This document shows positions 34,046 through 46,938 of a stretch of 64,000 bases of DNA, piece by piece (positions within the stretch are counted from its first letter, which is position 1; the number at the start of each line of letters is the position of its first letter). Source of the DNA: Macrotrachela quadricornifera (lineage: Eukaryota > Rotifera > Eurotatoria > Philodinida > Philodinidae); assembly GCA_022393335.1 (NCBI GenBank), contig JAJEKB010021741.1:1153274-1217273 (forward strand), in the 5' to 3' direction. The notes under the pieces are model-generated. The model was not told the origin of the DNA, did no database searches, and saw only the letters and a program-made list of their open reading frames with translations. The position numbers were made by a program, and so were the translations under genes.

Positions 34046-36540
34046 CTATATGAAATATTATGAAGTTAAAATGATCAAAGATTATTGACAAAATATATTA
34101 ACTGAAGAATTATTCTAAAAATTATTTTAGTAGACGATGGGATGCTAGAGATTATATACTATTATTTCATACATTATGTTGAGGAAAAAGGAAATATTCC
34201 ATCAAATACAGAGTGTCTCATAAATATCACCTCGATAAGAAATTTGAAAATGTTCATCATGACTCGAGCAAGGAAGCTGATTTTTCTTTTATAAATGATA
34301 GGGACATGCTCAGAGTTTATATTCATAAAGACACGTGCAAATAAGTGATAAGTCTGAAGTGAATCATCTATATAATATTTTTGAACTTTTATTATTCTCT
34401 TCTGCATATGTTTATAGAAAATAGTTTAAAGATGTATCTATTAAGGAAAAACTTGAAATTGTATAATTAATTTCAATAATTCATTGATGTAATTTATCTC
34501 AAATTGGTGTCTCTGTATGATTGTAGAATTTTTTTTATTATCCTTTACCAAAAATCTACATGATAATTTTTTTTCTAAATACAGTTTATTACAAATATAT
34601 AATTTGAATAGTTTTGAGAGAATTTTTTTCTATATTAATTGATTAAAAAAATAAATAATGTTTAATCAGTAGAATATTCGTATATTTGATGAAATAATTT
34701 AAAATCATCAAGAGAAATTCTAGAAATATATTATATAGAATAATTTTAAACAAAAAACGTACTCCTTTTTTTTGGAGTATTATTTTTATATATTCAACAT
34801 TTAGTTTTTAATCGAATTCTTTTTATTAATAGATAAATTTAGGATAAAATTTTATTTTTGAAAAACATTCTATTGTAAAAATAAAATAATTCAATAATGA
34901 AAAAGAATTGTGACGCAAAATTTGTAAAGAAAAATCTGTCGTTATTTAAATTTTAAGTTTACATATTTTCTAACTATGATAAATCTATTATAAGAATCTT
35001 TCGAATTCTCTCAAATTTGAAATGAAAAATAACTTTTATCTTCTGTTAAATCCGTACCGTTTCAACATAGATCTAATAGTTAATAAACTATTTTTTTTAA
35101 TATTCTCAAAATAAAAATATCTTTATCTAGTGTTTTATATCTATTTAGAAAAAATGATAAAAATGAGAATGTCTGCCAGGAATTAGAAAGTTTATTTCGA
35201 TAGTAGAAAATGTATGATGGGAGTTCTATAAAGAATGATTTTTTTTTTAATCTATTTTGTTTTTAGATATTATTTATCTTTTATGACTTATATATTATAC
35301 TTACAGGCAAAAAAAATTCTTCCGACATTGATGAAAATGTATTGAGATAGATTTGTTTTTTTGAATAATGTGTTTGTTTAATGGATTGTATAGTTATATA
35401 TCTTTTCTTTTTTATATGTAAATGTATGCATAATATTGTATGAAACAATTTTCAAGGTTGAATGATTTCTTTCGTATATAATAAGTGTAGAATAGGTGAT
35501 TTTGATGATAAAATATGCACATATAATGAAAAATATCTTTAATTTACCTTTTAGTTTGATCGATTTTATTGACATATGGTTGGATATAATGTAGATAAAA
35601 AAATAAACCAGTTTTTTTCGAATATGTCCAGATCAAATAAGAATGAATAATTAGTTGGTAATATGAAATTTTTATTATTTTTTTTATGAGAAGATAGTTT
35701 ATCATTTAATAACAAATCAAATAAGAAGATGTCTTTTAAAAATAATATATTCCTATTCTTTTTCTTTTCTCGAGACAAGTTTATTGAACAAGAAATCAAA
35801 TTTATGAATATATAAATGAATGTAATTTATAAAATAAATAATAAACAAGATGAATTTCATATTGATTATTTAATAATTGTTTTATAATTTTGTATATTTT
35901 TGCTTTTTAATGACATTTAAGAATATTTTATTATTTGATTGAAACCCTAGCATTGATATAAATGAGATATTTGTAGTGAAGATAAAATATCTTTCTACAG
36001 TTAAATTCTGATAAAATGTTCAGTGAAATCTTAGTTTTATTCTATTTTAAATAAAAGTGAAAATGTGAAATAGTTTATTCTATTTTGTATTAGTCCATTA
36101 TTATTAAATTGTGAGAAGTAAAATAGTTGATTATTTTGTAATACAGTCTGATTAATTGAAGAATACTTTTATTGTCAATTTTCCTTTCGACATGTGTTAA
36201 TATACTTAGATTATGTTTTTTTAGATTCTTATTTCTGATAAGTGAAATATCTATTTGGTTAATTTTAAACAAATTAACAAGAAAGGCAAACTAAAAATTT
36301 CAAAAAAGAATTATTATTTCTTTTTTTTTGAGGATAGTTGTTTTCATAACTGAAAAAAAATCGATAATTTTTAACCGATTTTGAGGAGCTGATTTAATCG
36401 TTGATGAACATAAATATTAATCATTAGATTTTTTTTTATTAAATGAAACGATAAATTGTATTCATATAAATAAAATAAAATTCTGCATAGAACAATTAAA
36501 ATAGTTTTTATCGAAATTATTATTTATTAAATTTTTCAAT
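34046..36540. other. 5' flank of LRR copy 3, no gene seen
   Basis: This is shared with block II up to about 35873 and then AT-rich sequence unique in this window to about 36540. Several short minus-strand frames (35378-36272) are AT-driven and have no family resemblance. Confidence 0.5.
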
Positions 36541-36965
36541 GAAAATATTTTTTGTTATGTTGAATATTGAATGTTTTTTAAAAGAGTATGCATTTTCTAT
36601 TGATTTTTTCGTTTATTATTTAGACAATTAGAATATTTAAAATTCTTTTTCTTTTTTTTAAATAAAAAAATTATTAACAAAGAAAAACATCGTTATTTAT
36701 AAAAATAATTCAAATATTATTTTGTATGAAAAGATAAATTTATATAGTTTTACTAATAATTATTTTTTTAATAAAACTATTAAATATTATTCAAATAAAA
36801 TTGATTTACAACAAATTCATAACAACAAAATTGTTTATTATCTGTAACATTTGAATAGAATTTTCGAGTTGATATGTTTATTTAAAATTATTATAAAAAC
36901 GAAGAAATTTTTATTCTTCAAAGATTATCAATCAGATGGAGGTGTATGTTTTAAGTAATCAATCA
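36540..36965 (+). pseudogene. Flank shared with LRR copy 1, ending in a GT31-relic remnant
   Basis: The sequence from about 36540 matches 4815-5060, and 36850-36960 matches 5357-5450, including AAAGATTATCAATCAGATGG. The DDD-containing part of the glycosyltransferase relic present next to copy 1 has been lost here. It marks the edge of the older LRR duplication. Confidence 0.5.
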
Positions 36966-39506
36966 TACTATTATTGCTGCTAATATAGTAGGATTAGATG
37001 GTTAACTTTTGCTATAGTTGAGGTCCAAGAATATTTGCAGTAGAATCTTTATAGGAGAAAGAATATTTTGTTGAATGTACCCTAATACAATAAAAAAGAT
37101 ATTAAAAGATGTTGGTTGTTTTGACTTTTTTTCGTAAAAGAAAAAAAAAATGAATATGAATATAGTTTGTTGTTGCCTCTAGGAAGACAAGGAGCAAAAA
37201 TAAAGATGTTCTGCAAAATGATTATCAATTGACCCTGTAGATCATGTATTAAGAAAATAATAAGCTTAGAAATGAACCTCATAAAAAACAATGGCTAATT
37301 GTGAGTACACACTATATGATGATACTTTTAGTAAAAGTCTAATAACTTCATCAAAACAAAAGATTTTTCGATCAGATCTATTTTGTTTTAGTTAGAAATG
37401 ATTGCTCTTCTCGATCTAACTGAAACATCAAAAGTTCAATCACATTTTCCATTTCTCGTTAAGTACATTGTCGTAATCGGGATTGTCGATTTTTGACGTA
37501 TGTTTGAAACTTGGATCCGGAGCACATCATCTTCTCTGAAAAAAAACCAAAGTTTCCCACAGACCACGAGAAAGAGTACATTTAAAAGTATACAAGTTAA
37601 CTAAGTTCTCACTCGTATTATACTGTTTTACAGAAGTAATAGGAAAAGAAAAGAATTAAGTCAAAAAACAATATCAAAATGCTGATTATTTTTCGCTTCG
37701 CATAAAGCTTTCTGAGTTTCTTGATTGAACTTCTAGAATTAAAACTTTAGTATGATTTTTCAGAGAATCTCACAGCGCTTCAATCAACAAAAATACTCAG
37801 ACTTCGTTTGCTGTTAATTTTTCTATTTTGTGAGGCATATTTTTGAACTTAAAACCTTGTTAATACATGATCTAGTTTGATTAATCAATATTCATTTTGT
37901 CGAGCATCTTTTCTTCATAGACACAAATTTACCACCATATGTCTCAGTGTAGAAAAATTTATTTTAAAAATCGAGTCAGGACTACTGAGTTATCCTTGAT
38001 ATTCATTGAAACATATTGTACTTATGTGAAACATACTCCAGCGACTTCATAATCTACTCAAACTTCTACTTTTCATCGAACAAACATATTCGTAATATTT
38101 TTTTTATATAAGCTCGGTCTGGTTGATCAATGTTATAAGCCATTAAGCCAAAAGGTTAAATTTTGACGAGTGCGTCGATGTCTAGCACGATGCTCGATAA
38201 TCTCATGGATACTATGTTGAAGACTTGAACCGAACACAACCTTTCTGATTCAGACTCAGTTCGATTCGTTTTCAACCTTTAGTTTTGATAAATATCATAT
38301 TCTGGCACCGTTCCAAATGTTTGTATATGATAATAAATTTTATTATAGGATCTTTTGAACAAAAATCTGTTTTTGTCATTTTTCAGAAAAAAATTCCGTT
38401 GTCAAAGAGTTAAACTCGATTACAATCATAGTGATTTCGACATGAACAGAAAGCTGATATGGAATATGTAGCAGTATATGGTTTTTTTTCTTCGCAATAT
38501 TTACAATAGAGAAAATCTGCAGAAACAAATAGTAAAAAAGTACTAAAAACGAACTCTTATGCCATTACTGTAGTAATTAGGAGGCAGGTATGACGAATCG
38601 AAAGATTAATTGGACTGTTTTTGGATTAGAAAAATGACTCATGCCGGTATACCATTCCTACCGGTTGCAGCTCTGCCATGTGTGTATCATACGATTTAGA
38701 CACAAAGTTGATTTGAATTATGATGTTTACTAACTTTTTTTTGTACATGGATATTGATACGCAGAATCGATCTTAAACAGCATAAAGTATAGAAACAAGT
38801 GAACGACGCAAGTTTTCTAACATATCTTAAATGCAAATTACGCCTCTGTGACAAGGACGTCAGCCATATTAATTTGCACAGAATGACCAACACATGCATG
38901 TCTTGATTAAAGATAAACGTCACAGAACAAGAAGAAGAGAAGACTGCATATGATAATGTAACAGTCTCGTACTTGACAATTGCCGAAAGTTCATCCCATT
39001 GATGATCGATAGTGAAAAATGAATTCGAACTATAGTGTCGCAGAGAGAGACAAACTTCACATAGGCGATGACAATCTAAAGAATGAAATCATTTTGAAAT
39101 CTCATTCGTCAAATCAGTAATTAATACAAACCTCATCCTCGTTTATGAGATCGTTATCTTCAACATGTACTTGTGTTGTTTATAAAAAAAAAATCTCACA
39201 TTTTTTCAATATATGTTGATTGCAAATCCTGTATGAAGACTCATTTTTTCTCGTCTATGTATGAATCCTAAGAAATTTGTTGACACTCAGAACTTACAAG
39301 AAAGAAACACACTGCGATAAATTGATTCGAAGAAAAGTTACATCGTAGTAAATGGAAAGCAATACGAACATTAAAAAAAATTTTCTCGAGGAATGACAGA
39401 AGTAAAAAAGAAAAGAAAAGAAAGAAAAAAAAGAAAAAAAAATGCCTTGTCAACATTAGGATGCTTTTATATTTAATAACATTGAATTTGTTTTGCGTAC
39501 TGCATC
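36966..39506. other. Intergenic, upstream of the GST gene
   Basis: No gene could be supported. An A/G-only tract of about 40 bases, mostly AAAAG and AAAG units, lies at 39402-39441, about 70 bases before the GST start codon, and may be part of its upstream region. Confidence 0.45.
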
Positions 39507-40627
39507 ATGACTGACTCAAAAACATCAGTTACTAGTGTAAAGGGAGAATACGTTCGAGATGGTAGGTTAACTATGCATTGAAGATTCTTTTAGATCTAAT
39601 ACTAATACACTTTTAGTTTCAATCTTTCGCAAATGGATTCAAAATGATCCGTCTGCAGAACATCCACCAGAAGCAAACCGTTATCATCTATACGTCTCAT
39701 ATGCATGTCCTTGGGTAAGTTTTTTCTTCTGTATAATATTTGTCATAGTTGTCTATTGATGTCCTTTTTTTTCTACAGGCTCATCGAACACTTATCCTAT
39801 TGAAATTGAAAGGATTGGATCATGTAATTTCGCATTCTATCGTCGACAGTTATCTTGACTTCAAAACAGATGATGGATGGACATTCAGTAAACAGACATT
39901 GGATCCACATCATTCGACATTTACTTATCTCAAAGAAGTTTATCAATTGAGTGATTCAAACTATAATGGCATTGTCACAGTACCTGTTCTCTTTGATCTG
40001 AAAGTAAAGAAAATAGATGATAGGATAGAAATCGCATGTATTTATAAATTCTAGGCACAAAAAATAGTCAATAACGAATCACCAGAAATTATTCGAATGC
40101 TTAATTCTCAATTCAATCAACACGCTCGTAATCCAACATTAGATTTGTATCCGGAAAAGCTTCGTTCGCGTATCGATGAATTAAACAATCAAGTCTATGA
40201 GAAATTAAATAATGGTGTTTATCGCGCTGGTTTTGCCGAATCTCAAGAAGCTTATGATGCAGCATTTAAAGATGTTTTTTCGATGTTAGACACACTGGAA
40301 GCGATACTGTCAAAACAACGTTATCTTATCGATAATGAACATTTGACCGAAGCCGATATTCGAGCCTTTACTACTTTACTTCGATTTGATCCAGTCTATT
40401 TTACTCATTTTAAATGCAACAAGAAGTTGATCTCAAAAGATTTTCCTAATCTATTTGCTTTTACACGTGAAATCTATCAAATGAATGGCATAAAAGACAC
40501 GGTCAATATGGTTGAAATCAAAGCGCACTATTTTACATCTCATCTGCATATCAATCCAACCGGAATTATACCACGAGGGCCAGAGATCGACTACGACATA
40601 CCGCATGGTCGAGATAAATTCAAATAA
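39507..40627 (+). CDS. Glutathionyl-hydroquinone reductase (xi-class glutathione S-transferase, ECM4/YqjG family)
   Basis: Four exons, 39507-39561, 39617-39714, 39779-40003 and 40055-40627, join in phase to 316 residues, the usual family length. The thioredoxin-like domain holds the signature SYACPWAHRTL with catalytic Cys49. The helical domain has LTEADIRAFTTLLRFDPVYF, and the typical C-terminus has HYFTSHLHINPTGIIPRGP. The family reduces glutathionyl-hydroquinones to hydroquinones using glutathione, in the cytosol. It is well known from bacteria, fungi, plants and protists, and to my knowledge is not usual in animals. The three GT-AG introns (51-64 nt) show it is a resident eukaryotic gene rather than contamination. 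It converges on the P450 gene, 1.6 kb away. Confidence 0.92.
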
Positions 40628-42252
40628 TTGCCAGCTTAAAATTAACAAAATATTTTTACATTCAGTTTTTGCGCACTTCTTCTGGGTGATTTCATCTTGT
40701 TAACTCCTTCAATTCCTTTCGCATAATATCAACATTGTGCTTCATATATTCATACATAAAATTCTTTATTCTTGTAGTTGGAAGTGGAAAACGATAGATT
40801 GTTGTTTTTGTCTGTAAAAATCAATAGAATTTTTCGGTTATGAGGGACTTTAGATCGTTTAGGAAGTGTTGTATTTTGCTATTAAAACATTCGCAATGAA
40901 ATTCTCCGCCAATTTCATAAGAACCCAACAGAAAATAGCACTGGCTCAAAACTAGATCTTACATGCTCCCGTCCTGCCCAACAATATTAGATCAGTGAAT
41001 GCGATATGTGGTTAAAGTTTCGTATTGACATATTAAGATCCATTGTTTTAATTGCTTTTATGTTCTTATTCGAGTGATTATAATTTCGTACAAATTCGAG
41101 CATCATATTTATTTCTTTACACTGTTATATTTCAAATCGATCCAGAAATATATTCTGAACCATTTCAGCTCGCTATACCATTCTATTCAAAAGTTGATTT
41201 TCCCCCCAGTGAACACAACATCATCGAAGAATAATGAGTGGTTCTCTGTAACTGTGTCAGTCAACAAGTTATTGAAATCGGTTCGAACACAATGAGTACG
41301 AGTCTTTACAAATTGTTTTTGACGATGATAAAGACTAAAAATTTGGTATAAACTATCTTCGTTCGACTTCCTGAGAGAGATCTAACTGAAGATACTAATA
41401 TTATTGACTTTATGTGATATTCGTCTGGAAAAAACATATTAGTATGAATATCTGTCAGAAGCAGATCTAAAATGACTGAAATTTCTATTCTATTGCGATT
41501 TTCTATGAGACTGAAAGGTTTTGTGAAAATTGACTTTAGAAACACAGAATCAAATATGATCTGTTACTCGAATATGAGCAATAAATTTGCATGTGTTCAA
41601 ACAACTATTGATGAATGCCAGACAATGAACGTTTTGTTGGATTTGTTTGCTGTACATCAGGAACTTCTACGTCTACAACTGACTGATCTGTTCCATGCCA
41701 TGAAAATCGTTAAAAAATCGGCAATTAATCGAAACGATCATTCCTGACTGACATGCCATTAGGTTGACCAAAAAGAACACTTTCATTTTTTCTTGATAAT
41801 GACTGCCGAACATTTTTTGACTACTTATGTGAATTCATTTATAACTAAATTATGTTCGTCTATAGTTTTATTTAGAGAATTTCTTTCAGAAAAATTGATC
41901 ATCTATTTGTGTTAAATATGTTGTCAGTTTTCTGTGTGTCTAGTTGTTCCTTTTATTTCTTTATATGTCTAAGTCCCAGAAGTTAAATGGTGTTAAGATA
42001 GTCAGCACCTCATGGCGAATTCGTCATTTTCATGTTAAATAAAAAGCGCAAGAATAAAAAAAAATTGCTCGAATAAATACAAATCTAGAAAAATCATAAT
42101 TAGTGAGAAGTGACACAAGATAAAAAAAAAACATTATGAATAGTATGAGAATACAACTTTCTTATAGTTTATATAATTTTTTTTTCTATATCTATTTAAG
42201 AATTAGTCAAAAGAAAGGAAAGTTTTAGATCTTTAAGTATTGTATGGTTCTC
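40628..42252. other. Intergenic between convergent GST and P450 genes
   Basis: No gene is supported. A frame of 91 codons at 41472-41747 has no recognisable family. TTAGGTTGACCAAAAAG at about 41760 resembles a mariner terminal repeat, but no partner end was found. A polyadenylation-like AATAAA lies at 42038-42043 on the plus strand. Confidence 0.4.
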
Positions 42253-45200
42253 TTAAGCATTTCTTTTTACTAATTTGACCCAAACTTCTTCCGGTGCAAT
42301 GACCATTTTGTCACGAGGTTGGAATTTGCTTTCGAGATGTTCACCGGGTAATATCGAATAGTCGCGAAGCAATCGTATTAGAAGAGTCTTTATCTCGATC
42401 AATGCAAATCGCTCTCCAATACAATGCCGTGGTCCCGCTCCAAACGGTAGATAAGCCATTGGATGACGTTTCGTTGCATGACGTTCAGGATAGAACACAA
42501 ACGGATCTTCAGGACCCCAAAGCTCAGGATCATAATGGACTGAATAAATATCAGCATACACTATCGTACCTTGAAACGATCAAAAAAAAAACACATGTTT
42601 TGAGAAGGTTCTGTGTGTTAAAAATTTAAAAAGGAAAATTCTGTAGATTGTGACCCGATTTTTATGGATTCTCTGATAGTTAAGAAAAAGATGGGAATGT
42701 TGCATACTTCCCTGAAAATATCTAGTTACCTTTTTCAATTTTAATTCCTTGTACGACTGTATCTTCGAAGGCATATCTTTGAACCCCTCCATTTGCAATG
42801 GGATACATTCTCAAGACTTCGGAAACGAACATGTTCATATAAGGCATCTGCGCGACTATATCATAATCAGGATATTCTTTTGTTTCCTCGTCGGATGTAT
42901 CACTGTTGTCCAATGTGAGTTGATCAATTTCAGCTTGAAGTTTTTGAAGAACTTCTGGATGCCTGGCAAGTACATATGTTGCATATGCCAAAGCGGTTGA
43001 TGTTGTCTCATATCCTGCTGCCATGAAGATAAGAATGTTGCAGATAACTTCTGTTTGAGTTAGTCGATAGTTTATTTTGCTGCTGTCCTCTTCTTTATCC
43101 TAGAAGAAAGTATTTTACATCAAATGGAAGGCTGTAAAAAACACGTTTTAGTAGTACGGAAAGTTTCAGTTTTCGGACATACAGTTGTATCTTTTCAGGA
43201 ATAGCCAAGCCAAAAATGGAAGGTTCTTGGAAATATCTTTTGTCTAGTAAACTTCATGAAGGATATAGTCAACATACTCATAAATTAGATAACTCTATTA
43301 GCTATAGCAGTTCGAAATTTTCGGTATGCTGACGGTATCGTTCTTATTTATTGATGCATTTTTGAAATTTTTCTACCAAAATAATCAATAAAAGTGCTTT
43401 ATGAAGTCTACCAGACAAAAGATATTTCCAAAAATCTTCTAGTTTTGACTCAGCTATCCGCGAAAGAGTATATCACGGCGCGGTTAGTTTTAGTGAACAA
43501 CTAGTTCATAGTACACTTTGTAAAAACCTTGTACATTTGTCAGTTGAAATGATCTTTTTCTTTGCTAGAAGCCGTAGTAACTAATGGACTCGATCATTTA
43601 TAATATAGCTTTTATTAGAGGTCTTGAAGCGTATGATAGGCCTGAAAAAGAAATGGAAAGCATAAGGCAATATTTCATTTTATGTACTTGTAGGTTATTC
43701 TTCCTTCCTGTTCCGGATCGCTAATGGAGCTTTACGTGTTTGACGGAAAGTGTGGTGCAGTAATGCGCACAGACATCTCTATTGGTTATTCTCCGCAATT
43801 GTTCGATTTTTTAACGCTAGATACTTCCACAAGCACTCGAACTACTATCAGTTAAAATCGAACAGGAGCGGTATTTTCTCCAGTTTCCAGCTCATGTAGT
43901 ACACAAACATTGACGAATGAGATATCTAATAAACGGAAATATAAAACTACAATTTGAGTAAAATTGGATATCTGCATCAGAAGAACAATATCACTGTCCC
44001 ATATATAGGACGCCCGCCACGAAATGGTTAAGCCAGCCTATGTAATTTTTTCGTACTCGTATGTATCAATAACATATCCGACTGAAAATTCTCAAGTCTA
44101 TTAACAGATGTAAAGTATAATTACTATCCAAGAAGTAGGTTTCAACTTTAATAGATTTTACTTACATTAATTGTCTCTTCAGTCATCACTTGTAACATTA
44201 ATTGCAGAAGATCGACTCGTGAAGTAGGCGTCTGCTGTCGCTGCTGGATAATTGGATTTATTCGTTTGAAGATCCATATAGATGGGTCTTCATAAAATTG
44301 TTTCTTCGTTATCAAGGGTAGAAGATACATATTGATGAGCGCTAGTGTCATGCTCTGGATAAACAAAACTTTACCAATAATATTCCCTATTGTAGGTAGA
44401 ACTTGACTAAGTTTGGAAAGCTTAGCCTTCCTTATGTCACGCGCGAAGATTTCCTCGACCTTCTTAAAATACATATTGGCTGGATTATTTTGTACATCGG
44501 TGTCAATTCCAAATGCACATCGACCTAAAGAATACTAGAAGTAATGACATCCAGAACACTCTCCAAGCGTATAAAATTTTTGCTGTTTTTGTGTCTTGAA
44601 GACATATTCTCGAAACATTTACAGAAGAAATGAGTCTTCAAAAATCTAATTGCAAGCTTTCACGAACTATTATATGTACAGAAATGTTCTTCGATATATT
44701 AAGAGATAATTTCAGGGCAAACAATACCGAAAAAGGAGGAAGTGGAGATATACTTACATATAACATCCATTGTCATGCGCTTATAGTATAAGTAAATATT
44801 GAATTCATTGTTGTCTCTCACATGATCAACTAATTTTTCCATTGCATTATCAATACATCCATTGATAAGAGGACTCATCAGCTTTAATTTGGCAGCAGAG
44901 AATGTCGGATTTAGCACATGACGATGTCGACGCCATTGTGGACCTGATGAAGTAAAGACGTTTGGAAATCTCTTACCTTGCACAGTGTCTTGTCGCCCAT
45001 GAAAAACGGAAAATTGTTTGATGAAGACTTCGTGAAGAAAATCAGGATCGCTAACAACAAAAGTAGGAACAGTTCCTTGATATATTCCATAGATCTTTCC
45101 ATATAGTATTGTCCAGCCGTAAAGCGTTCGGTGAAAATATAGCTCATTCCATAACCTTTTCAAATGACCAAAGAAGAAACGGAAAGGTGGGGTACGGATA

Positions 45201-45301
45201 TTGCGTCGACTAAAGTATTGATAACATTGATACATCAGAAAACAGTAGTAGAACATGAGTACAATGCATACAATGAGAAGAATCATGAATAAAAGTAACA
45301 T
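42253..45301 (-). CDS. Cytochrome P450, CYP3-clan-like
   Basis: Four minus-strand exons, 44758-45301, 44166-44524, 42730-43099 and 42253-42569, have canonical splice sites and matching phases and give 529 residues. The first in-frame ATG (45299-45301) opens a hydrophobic N-terminal anchor (about residues 2-25), as expected for an ER-membrane P450. The C-helix WRRHRHVLNPTFS, the I-helix oxygen-activation motif AGYETTST (329-336), the ExxR motif in SEVLRMYP, and the haem loop FGAGPRHCIGERFA with ligand Cys474 are all present. The haem region resembles CYP3A/CYP6/CYP9 enzymes, which hydroxylate xenobiotics and lipids with NADPH-P450 reductase. Intron 2 (43100-44165) is over 1 kb and contains an inverted-repeat element. 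Nothing appears broken. Confidence 0.93.
43203..43456. repeat. Inverted-repeat element in P450 intron 2
   Basis: The left arm at 43203-43262 (core GGAAATATCTTTTGTCTAGT) is mirrored by 43395-43456 (core CCAGACAAAAGATATTTCC). The left outer end ATAGCC-AAGC pairs loosely with GACTCAGCTAT. This is probably a small non-autonomous insertion that explains part of the intron's length. Confidence 0.6.
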
Positions 45302-46445
45302 TTTATTCACTTTTTTTTAGCAACAATCACAAAAAAATAATCTAAAAGCAAAAAAATTCGCATCTGTGTATATAGGTTAATGGCATATAAATTTTTTTCT
45401 CATCTGTCAAGTTCGTTTAACAACGAAAGATTATAGGTTAGACCCTGACTTGCGATTACGAATTCTTCAAAAAATAGGAATCCTTATAGGATTGAGTTTT
45501 TTAAAACGAAAGAATCCTTTACAGAAAATAGGAAAAATATAAGTATGCATATTTTCTTCTCAAAAGTCTAGCTATGTAAACTTGCAATTGATAATGTTCG
45601 TTTGATAGAGTTAACTTCAACGGCTAGAATTTGCTTCGACATACACTGATGGCCAAAAGTTCCTCACTATTCTAAGATTTATCAATATTTCAAACTGTTA
45701 GCTTGGAATTTTGATTGCACGTAGGTAGTGAGAAACCCTAGTCCTTTTCTGAAAGAAGGAATATCTATCATTGTATGTGCGAGAAGAAAATTCATTCCAA
45801 AACCGTAGATATTGTTCCTAGGAATGGACGATTTCAATTTCAATTCAAAGCTACACTCTGAACAAAGAAGATATTTTACCCAAGCCTACTTTTCCCATCA
45901 GCAATGTAACCAGTTACTTATCTCATGTTCGTATTATCTTAACTATTGCCCTACTATATAAATAAAAATTATGCTAAAAACAAAATTTTTACGATGATAT
46001 CACATTTATCCTGCTCAACATGCAATACTTTTGAGAAAAGGGTACCACATTTGAATCATTATTAAAAGTCAATTATTGTTTACTAGTTTTTACTGGTATT
46101 TCATAAATGGATTATTGAAATTTAAAATATGATCTTTTCATAACGCCACTATAGTGATCATAATAAAGTAGTATTTTGAGAATAACTTCATTTAAATAAA
46201 AGGAAAAAAATTTCTTGTTTCCTACAGACAGATTATACAGGATAATTGAAATAACATTTGAGAACGGATGTTGGGGCTCCATAGTAAGATACATAAATAG
46301 TTTCAAAGTACGATGAAACATATTGTAATGAAGAAAATTGTGACTAATACTTAAGTGTATATATTTTAAAGACAGAGAAACGAACTTCCGAATGATGAAA
46401 TATATCTTTTTACCTTTTGAAGGATACTCTATAACGTGATATAAA
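45302..46445. other. Upstream region of the P450 gene, no gene seen
   Basis: Near 45648, CACTGATGGCCAAAAGTTCC resembles a Tc1-type terminal repeat, but it is unpaired. A long minus-strand frame (46112-46459) lacks an ATG and is rich in AT-driven residues. No promoter element can be named. Confidence 0.4.
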
Positions 46446-46938
46446 TAAGGTGCACGCAAGGCAAATTTGAAGTAAAAAAAAAATTTCGCTTTNNNNNNNN
46501 NNNNNNNNNNNNNNNNNNNNNNNNNNNNNNNNNNNNNNNNNNNNNNNNNNNNNNNNNNNNNNNNNNNNNNNNNNNNNNNNNNNNNNNNNNNNNNNNNNNN
46601 NNNNNNNNNNNNNNNNNNNNNNNNNNNNNNNNNNNNNNNNNNNNNNNNNNNNNNNNNNNNNNNNNNNNNNNNNNNNNNNNNNNNNNNNNNNNNNNNNNNN
46701 NNNNNNNNNNNNNNNNNNNNNNNNNNNNNNNNNNNNNNNNNNNNNNNNNNNNNNNNNNNNNNNNNNNNNNNNNNNNNNNNNNNNNNNNNNNNNNNNNNNN
46801 NNNNNNNNNNNNNNNNNNNNNNNNNNNNNNNNNNNNNNNNNNNNNNNNNNNNNNNNNNNNNNNNNNNNNNNNNNNNNNNNNNNNNNNNNNNNAAGCGAAA
46901 TTTTTTTTTTACTTCAAATTTGCCTTGCGTGCATCTTA
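46446..46938. repeat. Inverted repeat surrounding a 400-N assembly gap
   Basis: The left arm 46446-46492 (GGTGCACGCAAGGCAAATTT to AATTTCGCTTT) is the near-exact reverse complement of the right arm 46893-46938 (AAGCGAAATT to GCCTTGCGTGCATC). Between them lie exactly 400 N (46493-46892). The unresolved centre belongs to a palindromic structure of unknown true size. Confidence 0.85.

Larger units (their letters stand above)
27120..35873. repeat. Segmental duplication, block III (partner 6588-14880)
   Basis: This is the direct repeat of block II: dead transposase, non-coding stretch with hairpin (about 29092-29240), and an LRR gene. It contains an extra 724-bp segment (29590-30313) and two fewer LRR modules. 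Similarity to block II stops at about 35873, but similarity to the flank of LRR copy 1 resumes further on (about 36540-36960). Block III therefore keeps more of the ancestral flank than block II. Confidence 0.85.

Noticed and set aside
41472..41747. 91-codon plus-strand frame between GST and P450
   Set aside because: It has an ATG but no family resemblance, no polyadenylation context and no conserved copy; it is compatible with chance.
46112..46459. 115-codon minus-strand frame near the assembly gap
   Set aside because: It has no ATG start and an AT-driven composition, and it runs into the inverted-repeat arm at the gap edge.
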